From: Siphonodentalium dalli | Taxonomy: Eukaryota > Mollusca > Scaphopoda > Gadilida > Siphonodentaliidae | Assembly: GCA_032622095.1 (NCBI GenBank) | Contig: CP136069.1 | Location: 45,236,194 to 45,300,193, forward strand | Reading direction: 5' to 3' | Length of the DNA stretch: 64,000 nt | Shown here: positions 12,601 to 27,600 of the stretch, one piece after another | How the letters are laid out: the number at the start of each line of letters is the position of its first letter | How positions within the stretch are numbered: the stretch's first letter is position 1 | Position numbers and translations under genes: made by a program | Notes under the pieces: model-generated | Seen by the model: only the letters and a program-made list of their open reading frames with translations | Databases searched by the model: none | Told to the model about the DNA's origin: nothing

Positions 12601-15600
12601 AAAACTTTTAAGTTGAGCTTTCATATGTACATATGTACATGTATATTTTTGTTTTGTTTTTAAGATTGGTATAGTTAAAATTGTCGTGTTGACAAGAATA
12701 TTTACAAGTAGTTGTTTTGCCTGTACAGCTCGGCTAGTTTGTCATTTTATATGTGCTTGTCTGCTTCTGTTTTCAGAGTGTTTACTCTATGCACATGGAT
12801 TGAGTATAAGAAATTTCTTGCCAGTTTTTCAATTTGTTCTTTTTCTATATCGATGAGGTTCCAGGTTTCTAGTTTTGTGCAGTCTAAGGTTAATTGAGTA
12901 ACAGGACTTACTTTGTGGTTGGAAATCCGAAATAAAGAGGACTCTATTATTTTTGGGTTGTCTCTCTTTGTTCAGAAGTGAGTGTCTGTTCCCAGTGCTG
13001 GATGACTTTTAACCCTTTTTATACTCAATACTCATTGATGAGTAGTTATCCCTTTGGAAATAGCATACCATAGGCCATTTGTTGAACTTAATATCTGATC
13101 ATTTCCCTTTTTATTTACTATCTGTCGTCTGCTCATTTCTTCTGAACACCCCTCCAGATGAATAATAGACCATTCCAGGGTATTTTTTTTTTCAATGAGT
13201 GGGAGAATCCATTTAGTATAGAAAGGGATGTTTGATACAAGATGCACCTTAATGACAGTCAACTGGGTTATCAAATATATATTACTCATAGAGAATTGTT
13301 TTCCCCAATATGAAGCAAAGCTGTCATCACAAAACATATTTACCTTATTTAGAATCCTCATACACATATTGTTACATGAAATGAACGTTCCAAAAGTAAT
13401 CTCCATATTGTGATCTAAGGACGGTGTGATGAAACTGATTCCCAGGAATGCGTCGTATTCACTGACGTCCATGCTCTGAAACATAAATATCAAGTTTGTG
13501 CTCAGAAAATCGTCATCATATTCTGAAGAAGTTACATGAAAAATGCGATGAAAATAATAAAACTATATTATCCGAATCTGTGTTTTTAATTTGCTCGCCC
13601 ATTTTGACGTCATCGTAGTTTAGCCACTAGGGTAATCTTAATGACAATCGGGAGGGCTTTCCGATAGTTTCTGGTGGTATTGTTCACAGAATATATCCTT
13701 TAACCTTGACCGGCTGAAATTGAGATCCTGGATAACACGATTCATGTTATTGAATTTAATGGGTAGCCAGATGAGGAAAACTTTATTAACCTAATCATCG
13801 AGGCCACTCGCCACAAGCCTGCAAATAGTGTCTCATTTGCAGAATGAGGTCCCCAGAGGGTGAATTTAATGATGCTACCCCACACAGCGGGCTAACATCA
13901 CCCAATTCACCTTATATGTACCTCATTTTTCTTAGGCCTCATCTTCTGGGAAGTATCTATAATCTCAAATTAATATTGTTTTTAGTTACTTTTTCTCTTC
14001 TCTTCTCGTTACTTTCAGAAGATAAAATGCATAAGGTGACTGACTAATGGATGACTAACATCACCAAATTCAACTGGTGAACCTCAATCTGATCCTAAGG
14101 TCTCCCATAGCAGTTGAGGCCTAAGCAGAATGAGGTCTTCAGAGAGTAAATTTGGTGAACGGTAGCATGCTATGTGGGATACCATCACTAAATTCACCCA
14201 CTGGAGACCTTATTCTGCAAATGACAGACACACTATTTGCAGCCTTGGCTCTTTTGATCCTCAAGTGTATAACTAATTTAGTAGCAGGAACAGGTTGTTA
14301 AATACATAAAATATCATTACTAGTATACAGATCTATATATCACTGCCCCCTCCCACAACTTGAAATCGGAAATCGGAAATCAAAATAGCAATTTTCCAAA
14401 ACTTTGAAAACAGACGCTGAACAAATAAATCACGGAGAACACCGGCAGATGGCACCCTCTTCAGCACATGAGAAAATATTCTGTCCATTTCACATTTAAA
14501 ATTCATCAATAAATAACCCACCTTTTGTACAAAAATTCATGTATCGACATATCTAATGTTAATCTGCACAAATGACCTATTGGCGAGCACGCACTAAGTA
14601 TACTTATCATTGATTAGTTAAACCGGTATCACACGTAATTTGTGTACTGTGATGTCTGTTCTTCATTATGGTGACTTGGATTCAAATAAGTGAACAATGT
14701 CTGACCATTCGCCCATGACTAATTCATACATAATAACGTGCTGACTAACCTGGTCCAGCAGAACCTCACACAGTCCTGGTGTAAACTGTCTCAGAGCAGA
14801 TAAACATCGGTTCATAATCCGTAGCATGCTGTCAAACGAGAGATATTATGTTCATTATATTTGGATGGGTGATGGGCACAATGTGTATACGACCTATATT
14901 AAATGACAGATGTTATGTTCATTATATTTGGATGGGTGACTGGCACAATGTGTATACGATCTATATTAATCCAATATAGTAACGTGATGCTATGGAGCAG
15001 ACACAAAAATCTTAAGGACAGATAGATGGACAGACAGAAAAGACTATATGTATCCAAAAAATTTTTTTAATAATAATAAAGCCAACAGCACTCGACTCTT
15101 CATAAGACGAAACATCAAAACTGTCAACTATGAGATCAAAGAACTTGCCTACCAAACATATGTACCTCATCGACTCATTTGAAATGGTACAAAAGCATGC
15201 TGCCTGCTTCACAACAAATACTACAACAATAGCAGATATCAAAGTGTCACAACACTTCTTGAACAACTAAATTGACAATCCCTCCAAAACACTGAAGAAA
15301 ATTATCTACCCTCCAGTTGTACCCTCATTATGTTATTTAAAATCCAACACAAACATGTCGACACTGAATTACCTCTAACACCCTCAAGGAAACACAAAGC
15401 ACCAACACTACCAGCAGAAACTACAGTAATGCTCTAATTAATCGACCTCTTAACCAAAGCAGAATTATGGGTAACTTTTCAGGATTTAGTCGGAAATATG
15501 GCTTGTTGCCATTCATCGGAAAGCTCTCGGGGAGAGCTTTCCGATGAATGGCAACAAGCCATATTTCCGACTAAATTCTGAAAAGTTACCCATAATTCTG

Positions 15601-18600
15601 CTTTGGTTAAGAGGTCGATTAATTAGAGCATTACTGTATCTCTAATCATTATATCTACAACATCAAACCCAGATCCTGAAAACCTTCAAAACCATGCTCT
15701 CTGCCCACTTCGCTTCCCCAGTCAACTAACTCTCTGGCGTCGGTGAAACATAATATAAAACTGGATGTTCCAACTAAGGACGAAATATCCTGAGGGCATG
15801 AACAGCTCAGACACCTTAGGGTGAATAATATTAATCTCTTTTTCATAAATCACCTGTTCCACGTAGTCACCTGTGTTACTCGAAGAGAAAATGACCCCCC
15901 AAACATATGAGGGTCTGATGACAGGCCAGTCAACATACATCAAACTCAAGGGTAGATGGGTGACATATAGCCATTGGAAGCGGAACAAATCGGAGAACAT
16001 ACCTTACGCAAGCCCCCGAGCACATGAAGACATAATTCTAGAACTTAAGACGATATCGGACAAACAATGCCCATCTACATTCCACAATATAACTCTTCCA
16101 ACATAAATGCTAGTGCACACAAGCACATCCGTCGTCTCTCCACTCAATGTAAAAATCTTACATCTGTACTCAAACGAACCGTTTACTAACAGAGAATAGA
16201 CCCAACACACACTATATTAGGAAAAACCCACATCTTCCCTATACAGGATTTTCCCCATAACACATTACATCACACGACCACTGACCTTCACCTACACTCC
16301 CACGCAAGAACAATTAGACAAAACACAACCACGTGATACTAACAATGGATACCACTCGCTCCCCAATACAAATAGGCACACGGAAAACCAGGCCAAGTAT
16401 ACACCCATTCATGCTCACTAAGGATGAATAATTCCAGAAACAAAACTTGGAACACAAATCACGAACATATGAACATAAAAAAAAACCTTTACATGGCAGA
16501 ACAACCGCCGTAACTATCACAAGTGTATACAAACAAAATTCACAGCACATTCCCTGAACGTATTGTGACGTCACAGACAAGTACCAAACCGGGAGATTCC
16601 CCTTGGAAGTTCCATTAACTTCCGAAACTGAATGCCAATAGTCAGTCTAAACTAACAGAAAGATATAAGAAACTCAACTCTTATTTACCCTAATCCACTA
16701 TGTCACAAACAAACATATAAATGTGAATTCTCCTCGAACTCTAATTGTTGTGAACTCATGCACCTAAAAGTATATATAACCTTTACCAAATAAACTTACG
16801 TCAAGGTCAACCCAAGGTCAAGGTCAAACCAAAGGTCACCACCCAGAATTTATCTATATAAACAAAACAGTACAAGACCTCGTCCCACTTACTCAGAAAA
16901 AATATCCGATTGCTGATCCTGACACCTGAAGAGCTTAACCCAAGCAAAATCAGCAAACCCACTAAACTATAAATATAGTACTAGTATACCAAATACTTAT
17001 CACCTAAGTTATCACACTTAACAAGCAACTTACGAGAACTCAACTCAACAAATGCTATACTAAGACAGTTAGGCTTCCCTTGCTAAACTTTAATCTTGTA
17101 ACTCTCTGGCTGGAAATTCAGATTTATGTCAGACTGTCTAAGCACATTCCATTTTTAAATAAATGAAAAAATATCAAAAAATGATTTCCTGTGTTTATTC
17201 TGTGACATGCCAACTGGCGCATTTGCTAAGTCTTAAAATCAATGAAGCTGGCAAAGTATTCTATAGAAACAGTAATGCCCTAAATAATCGACTCCTTAAT
17301 GAATGGCAACAAGCCATATTTCCAACTAAATCCTGACAAATACCCATAATTCTGCTGTGGTTAAGGAGTCAATTATTTAGGACATTACTGTATATCAAAG
17401 GAAATGAAGGATAGATCATTCCAATGCATTCTTTTATAACTGAACAGAAGTATCTATTTAGTATCGAGTAGTTGAAGATTTGAGCTATCCAATATCCAAT
17501 ATGCCATAACACTTATATAAAACCCTATTTAGAAAGGTAAACAATTGTCTAGTTTGATGATGAAATATTTTGAAGGAACATACTAGTTTTGGATTATGAG
17601 CAGCTGTGTGGTTGGTTTGTCGATATCCTCCGTCGATGCCTGTGGCTGAAGGAGCGGCGGTAGAATTGTTGTCGTCCTCATCTCCTTACAAACTGTCTGA
17701 TCACCTGTTTGGTGCTGAAGAGGAAATCATAATCTCTATTAATATGTGTTCGGCAATGTCAATGGGATTAAAGACACCCCCCCCCCCCCCTCCTCTGATA
17801 TTATTGATTCTTTGGACAAGAGAGGTACAGTATTGCCCTAGATAATTGACTCCTTAACCACAGTAGAATTATGGGTAACTTTTCAGGATTTTGTCGGAAA
17901 TATGGCTTTGCCTTTCATCGGAAAGATCTCTGAGAGCTTTGCGATGAATGGCAATGTCCATTCTGGCATGTGATTTATATAAAAATTTTATCTAACTAAC
18001 CATTCCCAATAGCATATGAAACCATTTATGAATATAAGAACTGAGCTTCACAAAAGTATTTGGAAGGTAATTACTATAATCGAGAAGTATTTGTAACTGC
18101 AATTAATTACTTTGCATGTCAACATGATTGTACATCTATTTTTAATTATGAATTTTCTAAGTAATTGTAGTGAATTGTATTGCCGAGTTAATTGAACTAT
18201 CTCCCTGGTCAGTGACTATATCAACTCACATAATTCACTGACAAGTAGTGCGACCGATCTACTTACTGAAATGATGTGCTGCAGGTATTTAGGTCGAATC
18301 ATTAAGGAGATGAACGTCTGAAACATGGACACCATGCTTGTCTGAAATAAATCAAATCAATAAATGACATTTCATGTATTAACGGTATATTGAAAGAAAA
18401 TACTAATATTTTATTTATATTCCTTTAAAATTGGATATGCGAGAAAAAACATTTTGTTCCGTGTGGAAATACCATTACGAGAGAACTCTATCTCTATCTG
18501 AGATCGCCTGAACGTTTCATGGTGGTCTGTTCTAAAAATAGTAAAAAAAAATGTCCCAATTGATTATCATATTAAACAAGAAAATATCAATATAAAATGA

Positions 18601-21600
18601 ATATTAATTGATAGAAGAGTTTCCAGACAGATGTATTTGACATATAAAATGTACTTATGAAGAGATAATCTATCTTTAAATTTGGAAAAGAATTATTCAG
18701 CCCTATCTTTTTTTGTTATGCTCCATACCAGTAGTTTGAGTTTGGAAGAATTCTGTAGCCCTAATCTATCCATTTTTGTTACAATAAATACTAGTAATTT
18801 GAATTTGGGAGGATTGTTCAGCCTTTTTTAACTTTTTTGTTACAGTACATACCAGTAATTTTCTCAGGACCTCCTGTAAGTGAAGCATCCACTCTCTTCT
18901 GAAGAATGAGAGCTGGTGAATCAGACCGCATATAGCCTCCGCTTCCTTCAGAGAAACTTCCGTCAGGGCAACACGAGAATACTCTAAACCCTAAAATAAA
19001 GATAGATCAGTCATCAGTGTAAAAAGAACAACTGTCAGGGCAACATGAGAATACTCCAAACCCCATGACAAGCTGGTATTAACATATGGGCCTGCACTGT
19101 AGGCAACAACTGTGTCAATAGAGTATATTTCCTTTGAATGTACCATATTTTTTGTAGTTTATTAAAAATATGTACCACAATAGGAACTATTAAACATAAT
19201 CGTGTAAACACAGGTTACTACCAACAAATAATCAGTCAATTCTAAGTCGAAAGGTGGCATAAATCTGTCACAAATATAATAAACTTTGTAAAATTCTGCC
19301 AACTCTTATTTGGAGGGTGGGGGCAACAATGTTTGGGTTTATATATTACCTGTCTGAGTTTATCTTGATGTGCACCGATAAAGTTGAACATGTCTTCAAG
19401 GAATGAATACCGTAAATGTGAGAGCATCATCGTATATAACTCAATGCAGTTAGTGAAGACCTTCCGCCAGGATAACACCTCAGCTGCTGGCTTCTTACCT
19501 CCAGAATGGGTCTAAAAAATAGTAAATATCGCATTGATCTTGACCCCGAGAGTGAAAATAGGAAGAAATATATATCTATATAGCTTCACTCAAAGGCAGA
19601 GTTTTATTGGCTCAGAAAGTGTCTTTGAGTCTTTGAAGTTGTACAAATTTATACCTCAATAGTTTACACAGGCCAATGCATTCTCTTATATATGTGAGTT
19701 TCCCTCGGAGACTCGCATATATAAGAGAATGCTTTGGCACAGGTTTTTCGCAAAATTTCAGCTCCAGTCATGGGTCGGGTTAATGACCTAATGAACAGCA
19801 AGTTAATGAATATATTCAACCAGCACAGAGTAGCATGATGCTGCGGCAAACATTCAGCTTCTCTGTTTATTTCCGCAATAATGTATAGATGAGACAACAC
19901 AATAATGTATAGATGAGACAACACAATAATGTATAGATGAGACAACACAATAATGTATAGATGAGACAACACAATAATGTATAGATGAGACAACACAATA
20001 ATGTATAGATGAGACAACACAATAATGTATAGATGAGACAACACAATAAGGTAATAAAATAGAGCAAACAGTCTTCTGTCTGCACCACAGATTGTGACAG
20101 AAGAGTTAATTTCAAAAGTATGACCAATTACAATCACAAATTATATTCTTCAACAAAGTCAGTTGAACTTCATCATATGTATGTTTTTAATATATTTTAA
20201 TATATGTTTTTAAAATTGCTTTCTGGAATTAGAGGTGTGACTGTCCCAATGGGACTACGGATACCCCCCTGTTTTTAGAATACTAAGATGTTTCACATGT
20301 CAGTAAACATTTAGTTAAAATAATAAAATAACAGTTCCCATTGCAGGTGTACAACCCTAACACTAATCTTAAACCTATTGACCGAAAAATGTAAGAATAA
20401 AAGCTTGGACAAAATTATAAGTCGAAAAAGGGGGATAACTCCACCAAAAAATGTCGGACAGACGTCATAATCGCAGGTGCAAAAGTACCCATGGTACTAA
20501 ATATCTGTGCCACGTTTTTAAAATATTGACCTAAAAATGTAGGAATAAAAGCTCGGACAAAAGTATACATGTTGCAAAAAAATTCTAAGTCAAAAAAGGG
20601 GGGATATCTCCATAAAAAAAAGTCCGACAGACGTCATAATCGTAGGTGCACAGGTTCCCATGGTGGTTGATATCTGTGCCAAGTTTCACAGAAATTGATC
20701 AAAAAACGACTGAGAAAAACTCCAGACAAATTTGTGTCCACGGACGGACGACAGACGGACAAGCTGACTCCAGTATATATATTATACAAATCTCGAAATG
20801 AGCCAGTTTAGGTCATTAATCAGTAAGGCTGCTCATAATAAATAGTAAATTCCATCTCCAGATCCAAATGCTTTTATCAAAGGTAGTAGGAAGCACCAGC
20901 TGACTACCACTAATTACTTCTACATACCTTTGATGTTGTGGGTCTCTGGACAGCGCCCTCCCCATTCTCATACAATGACAGAAGAGCTATACATGTATGC
21001 TGCGTAAGACCGCTGAACGCCAATGCTTCTGCCCCCTAAAATGAAATACATACCAAGAAACAGATGAATTTGCTAACAGAGCATACATGTATATTAGGTA
21101 TACTTTTATGGGATATCACAACGATTAATGCACTTTTAAGCAAAAATCTTCATTTTCTGATGCAAGTAATTTACACTGTACCACACAATAGTGCTGAATC
21201 ACAAACATGAATTACCAGCTGACACATAGCACCATTACGGTGAAATCAAAAACAAAAAACGAAGGTTATTCTTTATTCCTTATAATTACATCTCAGTTAA
21301 ATTATGAGAATTAATATGGTGTTACACCTATCATTGATTACTTGGAAGTTTATCATGACATTACCTTTACATCACATGCTACCACATCAAAATTCCTGCA
21401 TTAAATGGGGAAAGCTTGAAATGGTGTGTCTGACATTACTGTTACATCACATGCTACCACAACAAAATTCCTGCACTTAATGGTTACTTCTACCTTTGAA
21501 ATAATTACTCTATTCCTAAGGCCACTTTTGTTTAATTTGTTGGTATATGAAAAATTATTAAAAAATATAGGGTAGGAGGAAGCAAAAAAAAATACAAAAT

Positions 21601-24600
21601 ATTAAAATTGGTTTTTCATTTTTATTTTTTTCATTTTTATAAAAAAATAAGATAGGAACAACCTTAAATTGATTTGAACACTCCAGCTGAGAGTTTAACT
21701 TGACTTTAAATCCCATAATTATTACCTTTTCGAATCTGGCCACTGCCATTAGGAATGTCATCACGGTACTGACGTAAGGAAGACCCTGTTTAGCCTTGAG
21801 GTATGTTTCCAAGGAAATGAGTAAGATATTTAAGATTGTGTGTTCCTGGAAGACAGGCACCCATTTAGGGGCGTCCTGGATGATTTTAATGAGTTCCTCC
21901 ACCAAGCAACAACAAACAGATTGTAGCTACAAACAGAAAATGAAGTTGATAAGCCCTGGAATGGGCAGAATGTGCAGAAAAACAGGATTATATCATCTTT
22001 ATGTTTTATTAACCCTTTACCCAACAGAAGGGCCCTGTGCCAATGCATTCTCTTATATATGCGAGTCGACCATAGGTAGCCTCGCATATATAAGAGAATG
22101 CATTGGCTTAACACATTAAAAAATATATAATTGTTAAAGAATGTAAGAAAAAATGTTAAAAAAAGATTTTTTTTAAGCCAATGCATTCTCTTATATATGC
22201 GAGGCGACCTATGGTCGACTCGCATATATAAGAGAATGCATTGGCACAGGGCATAACTGTAACTATCACAATGTGGTCAAGGAGCCGGTTCCAATGATAT
22301 CCATATTTGTATGGTTCTATTGAGACAGACCGAAGATATTTTAGGCTGTTGAAGCTTTATTTGGCCGGTTTTGGCCGTTTTGTTGGGTAAAGGGTTAAAG
22401 AATCAATCACAATGAGGAATGTAATAAACGTGGTCTATTTATGGAAATTCAATAGAAGAACCACCGGAATTGTAGAAAATGTCATCATTTTGCACAAAAA
22501 ACTCGCAAGTGAACTGGACACAGATCGATAGTGAACTGGACCAAAAATCACAAGAGGATCTTTTCTCATGGAACAGTTACTACCCTGTCGAATACTGCAT
22601 TGTTTTTATTCAGTGCATATGATTATACGGATCTATTTTAACTCATTTAATTGTTGGTGACATAAGTCTTGGAAGTGAGACATCACAGCGTCATCTGTGC
22701 ACTGTGGCATCTATATATACAATGATACGGTTCACATAGGAAATTACTTTTTAGTCGATACTGTTCTGTGAATTGTAAGATATATTGGTTATCGCAATCC
22801 TGTTGGTTCTTGAGATATTTTAATCTCGCTACCTTCGCTGGGCTGCATAAACAGTAAAACCTCTCCAAACTGAACACTCTTCGGACCATGCGATGTTCAG
22901 AATAGAGAGGTTCTTGTTTACAGAAGTAATTTTTAGTGAAAATGCACTTGAGTGAATTCGGGACTAGATAATTTGTTCATTATCGAGAAGGATTCGGTTT
23001 ATAGAGGGTCCGGTTTGGAGAGGCTTTACTGTATATATATGGCCCAGAGAAGGTAGGTTGACTTGAGAACAAATCTCGAAAATGCACACAGTGGTGATAA
23101 CCTATATGTATTATGGAAATTGAAACCACCGAATGACTTACCTTGAATTTAATATCAACTGATGTGGGTGTGATTTGTGAGGCAGTTTGATTCATTATTT
23201 CCTTGACTGTTGGCAGTTGCTGTGTACTTTGTTGTAATACAGAACATATTGATGGAAGCAGACTAGTAAACACATCTGTTGGCAGTACTGAAATCAAAGA
23301 CAGGTACCATTAGGATTGGAAGCTTACTTTCGGAAACAATCTGTTGATCACCTTTTTTAATTAAAAACTCTTAAGTCAAAAAGGACCCATAAAACTGGTG
23401 AGAATCATTGGACAAATTCTTGCACAGTTTGTATTTTGAGCCAACTCAGTCACATACCAAGTTTTGTGGTGATTAAAAAAAAGCTTAATTGCAGTTATCA
23501 AGAGGAAACAAAGGAAACAAAACAAATTCAAAGTGGAAAAAGGTCTGTAACTTGGGTAAAAAGGGAGGACGGAACCCAAAATTTGAACTTAACCTGTATC
23601 TTATGGTTGTAAATCTGCCTACAAAAAATAATTCTATTCAGTCAACAATAATTAAAGTTATCATCCAGAAATCAAGAAAACCCAAATTTAAAAGTCAGGA
23701 AAGGTCCTTAACTCAGGTAAAGATGGGGCAGAATGCCTTGACCCATATATTATGCTTACCAAATTTCATTTCATTCAGATAACATTAACTAAAGTTCTCA
23801 TCTGGAAATGAAAATTGAGCCCAAATTCAACAAAGAGCCATAGCTCCGTTAAAAATATGCGATTGGACGCCAAAATTGACCTTGATCTGTATTTTGTGCC
23901 ATTTTTGTGGTAGTGAACCGAGCCCAATAGATGCTCAAATCCACCAAAACAGACATAACAGTTCAAGTGACAGCACTGACTACATATTCTATCTATATAT
24001 GTCTAAGATAGGTACCAACCTAGAGGGCAACATGGGAGACATCTTCTCCCTGAAATGAGCCACTTCTCCTATAGTTTTGTCCCAGGGAGAAGTGACTTCT
24101 CTCTCATATACCAGTATGCATATGTCCCAACAGCATAAAGCATATTTACTGATTCTAACGATGTTCTTATCAAATAAAATGGTTTTATAAATGGGTTCTT
24201 GTGTTGCAGAATTCTTATTTGATCATAGAAGGGTGATGTTGTGGTGTAAACTGAACTTCTGCCATTATGACTTCTACATGATTACAGCCCACTTCTCCCT
24301 AATAACCAATCAAGGAGAAGTAACTTCTCCTAATTCAAAATCTCTAGGCTGGTCCCTGGGTCCATAACTATCAGAATATTACCAAGATTTTTCAGCGTGC
24401 TTTTCCTCCACATATGTGGCTGGGAACCCCAAGGGGACTGCAATGAATTAAGTTCTCATTGAGTCATTCATTTGAAAACTTTTTGCGCTATCCCCTATGA
24501 CTCCCATGCACATGTGTGCTACTTTTGAACGATCATCTGTCAGCCTCAGATTCTAAATCTGATACCATAATTTTTCTGCCCCTTAAAATCCCATTATTCA

Positions 24601-27600
24601 TGACAGCCAGTGAATACAACTCATTTACATGTGTGGCCATCATCAAGGATTTCTTGCCCTCGAGGACGGGTAAATGTAAAAAAAATATAATTGTACAGCC
24701 ATTTTCTCATTATGTCTTCTGTGATATATATGTAATTGATAACAATATGCAACTGTATTATATATAGTAACATAGTTTGTGTTCATCTTATACATGTATA
24801 TGTTCATGTTTACAAGTCATTGAATAAATTCTATCTATCTATCTACCTTTTCCACCATGTAGGAAATCTCTGTTCTGTAAAATGACTAGCAGTGAGGCTA
24901 ACAACCCTATCTGGACGGACGGAATCAGGGTTTCGCTATTAGCACATGTGTTAGTTATTGCACTCTGTATATGTTCTGTCATCTCTTTTATTTTACTGAT
25001 GTGTCTGAAAAACAAATTACACATAACATATTATCATTAAAGCTTGTCAGATTACAAATACATATTATCACTACAGCTCGTCAGATTACACATACATATT
25101 ATCACTACAGCTCGTCAGAGTACACATACATATTATCACTACAGCTTGTCAGATTACACATACATATTATCACTACAGCTCATCAGATTACAAATACATA
25201 TTATCACTACAGCTCGTCAGATTACACATACATATTATCACTACAGCTCGTCAGATTACAAATACATATTATCACTACAGCTCGTCAGATTACACATACA
25301 TATTATCACTACAGCTTGTCAGATTACAAATACATATTATCACTACAGCTCGTCAGATTACACATACATATTATCACTACAGCTCGTCAGAGTACACATA
25401 CATATTATCACTACAGCTTGTCAGATTACACTTACATATTATCGCTACAGCTCGTCAGATTACACATATATATTATTACTACAGCTCGTCAGATTACAAA
25501 TACATATTATCGCTACAGCTCGTCAGATTACACATATATATTATTACTACAGCTCGTCAGATTACAAATACAATATTTTCCTAAAAATAGTAAAATATAT
25601 ATCTCCTATAAGTATCTTGCCCACTAAACTATATGGTATATTCCTAATCTTAATTCTCGTAGTAGAAGGGTTAAAAAACCCGAAGTGACTCTCAGGTTCG
25701 TTTTCTTGAAAACGGTACGAAAATTCTCCGGTACGTTTTTTCCAAAATGATACGCAAATCTCAAGGTACGAATATCCAACGGGAATTCCTCCCAATGACA
25801 CAGTGCGTCTATCTTTAGTATTACCTGAGCAACGTGATCCATCTTTGTTATAAGAGCCGTGATTGCCAGGTAAGTCATTCCTTTTCTCCCTATGAGGACA
25901 TTCCTCGTGAGCGGGGTGGGTGTCGAAACACTGGGAGGGAGCTCAGGGTTTAGTGGGCAAGATACTTATAGGAGATATATATTTTACTATTTTTAGGAAA
26001 ATATTGTATCTCCGTCAAAGGTATCTTGCCCACTAAACTATATGGTATAATCTAGAATTTTCTGTCAGGTGGAGGCCACGAGGAAAGATAAAACCGCTGT
26101 TGACCTCAATCAATGAACTTGATTGATCGGATAAAATACATTCACACAATGATAGAAATAAAACTATGTACATCCATAACACCCTACGATTGTGACACAA
26201 CCTGTTGGGCAGCGACTAGAGGGCCCAACTGAAATAGATTGTCTGATTGCGATTGCAGATCCCTCAAATAAAACTGAGAGAATGTGGAAGGTTGAGACCA
26301 ATAAGCCGCAGTCATGATGTCTCGCAAAGCGACCGAACTGCGAAACGCCCATGAAGAAGAAATGGCCCGCACTTCATGCGCACGAACATGGAACGACCTA
26401 AGCTGTAAAGGATCAAATTGATCATATGCCATGGTGATAACAGACTTGATCCATCTTGCAATAGATCTAACTGAGATATCCTCCCGTGAAATTTGTAAAG
26501 GCAGAAAGAGACGGAGACGTCCCCTTCTGCGTTGCTTTGATCGATCAATGTATTGTCGAAGTATCCTGACTGGACAAAGAGATGTGTCGCCCCCCCTTGG
26601 AAGAGCAGGAATGTGTATTGCTGCAGGAAATGATGATGGAATCTGATTTTTAGCTAGAAACCCAGGGTTGGTGAGAAGCTCTGCAGCAGTACGAGAGACC
26701 TTACAACAGGAAGGGTCGATAGACAATGCATGTAACTCGCTGACACGCCTGGCAGATGCAAAAGCCAAAAGAAAAACTGTCTTGTATGTCAGATGCAGAA
26801 AAGAACATAACCGAATAGGCTTGGAGGTCCCTGCAAATAGGTGAGAACCAACCCCAGATTCCACTGAGGAGCTAGCGTCCTAGTACGCGGTCTAGCTAGG
26901 CTGAAGGAAGCCACCAGATCCGAGAGAGCCCGACACCCACTAATCCATTTGATGCCCTTATAAAGAAAGGTCTGAGAGAGGATAGCCCGATACCCTTTAA
27001 TTGTGATGGGAGATAGTTTCTTCTCCTCAAATAAAAATAGAAGGAAAGCTGCCAAACAGCGTCTGGAAGGACGAGCATAACCATAGCCCTCTGACCGGCA
27101 CCATTGTAAATATAGAGACCATTTAGCCTGATATGTGTTTATTGTGGAGGAGCGCCGAGCTCGGCACATGTGTTCCACAAGACGGCGGCTGAAACCGCGC
27201 TTCCGGAGACAGGACCGGATAAAAGAAATGCGTGTAACTTTAGGGCAGCCGGGTATGGGTGGAACACCTGACTGCCCTGACTGAGCAGGGAGTGCAGAGG
27301 AGGAAGTACCAATGGGGGCGCGAGCAGAATTGGTAACAGGAGGTTGGACCACGATTTCCGGGCATCGAGAGGAGCCACCAGTAGAATGCGGCAATCCGAT
27401 GTCTGAATTTTCCTGAGAACATGAGGCACTATGGCTGAGGGAGGGAAGGCATATCCCACCAGTCCGTCCCATGACATCGAGAGAGCATCCACTGCCACTG
27501 CCACTGGATCGGGACACGGGGATACATAACAGGGAAGCTTGTTGTTGAGCCTTGTCGCAAACAGGTCGATTGATGGACAACCCCACTGGCGACACAAGTC

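Noticed and set aside
17606-17845. Plus-strand ORF MWLVCRYPPSMPV
   Set aside because: Antisense shadow of NUP188 exon 21 followed by a C run.
19664-20137. Repeat protein LSHLYIIV on the minus strand
   Set aside because: It is the 24-bp minisatellite translated; 24 is a multiple of three so every frame stays open.
24971-25688. 218- and 214-codon ORFs on the plus strand
   Set aside because: They run through the 34-bp minisatellite; the peptide is a simple repeat caused by the unit being free of stops.
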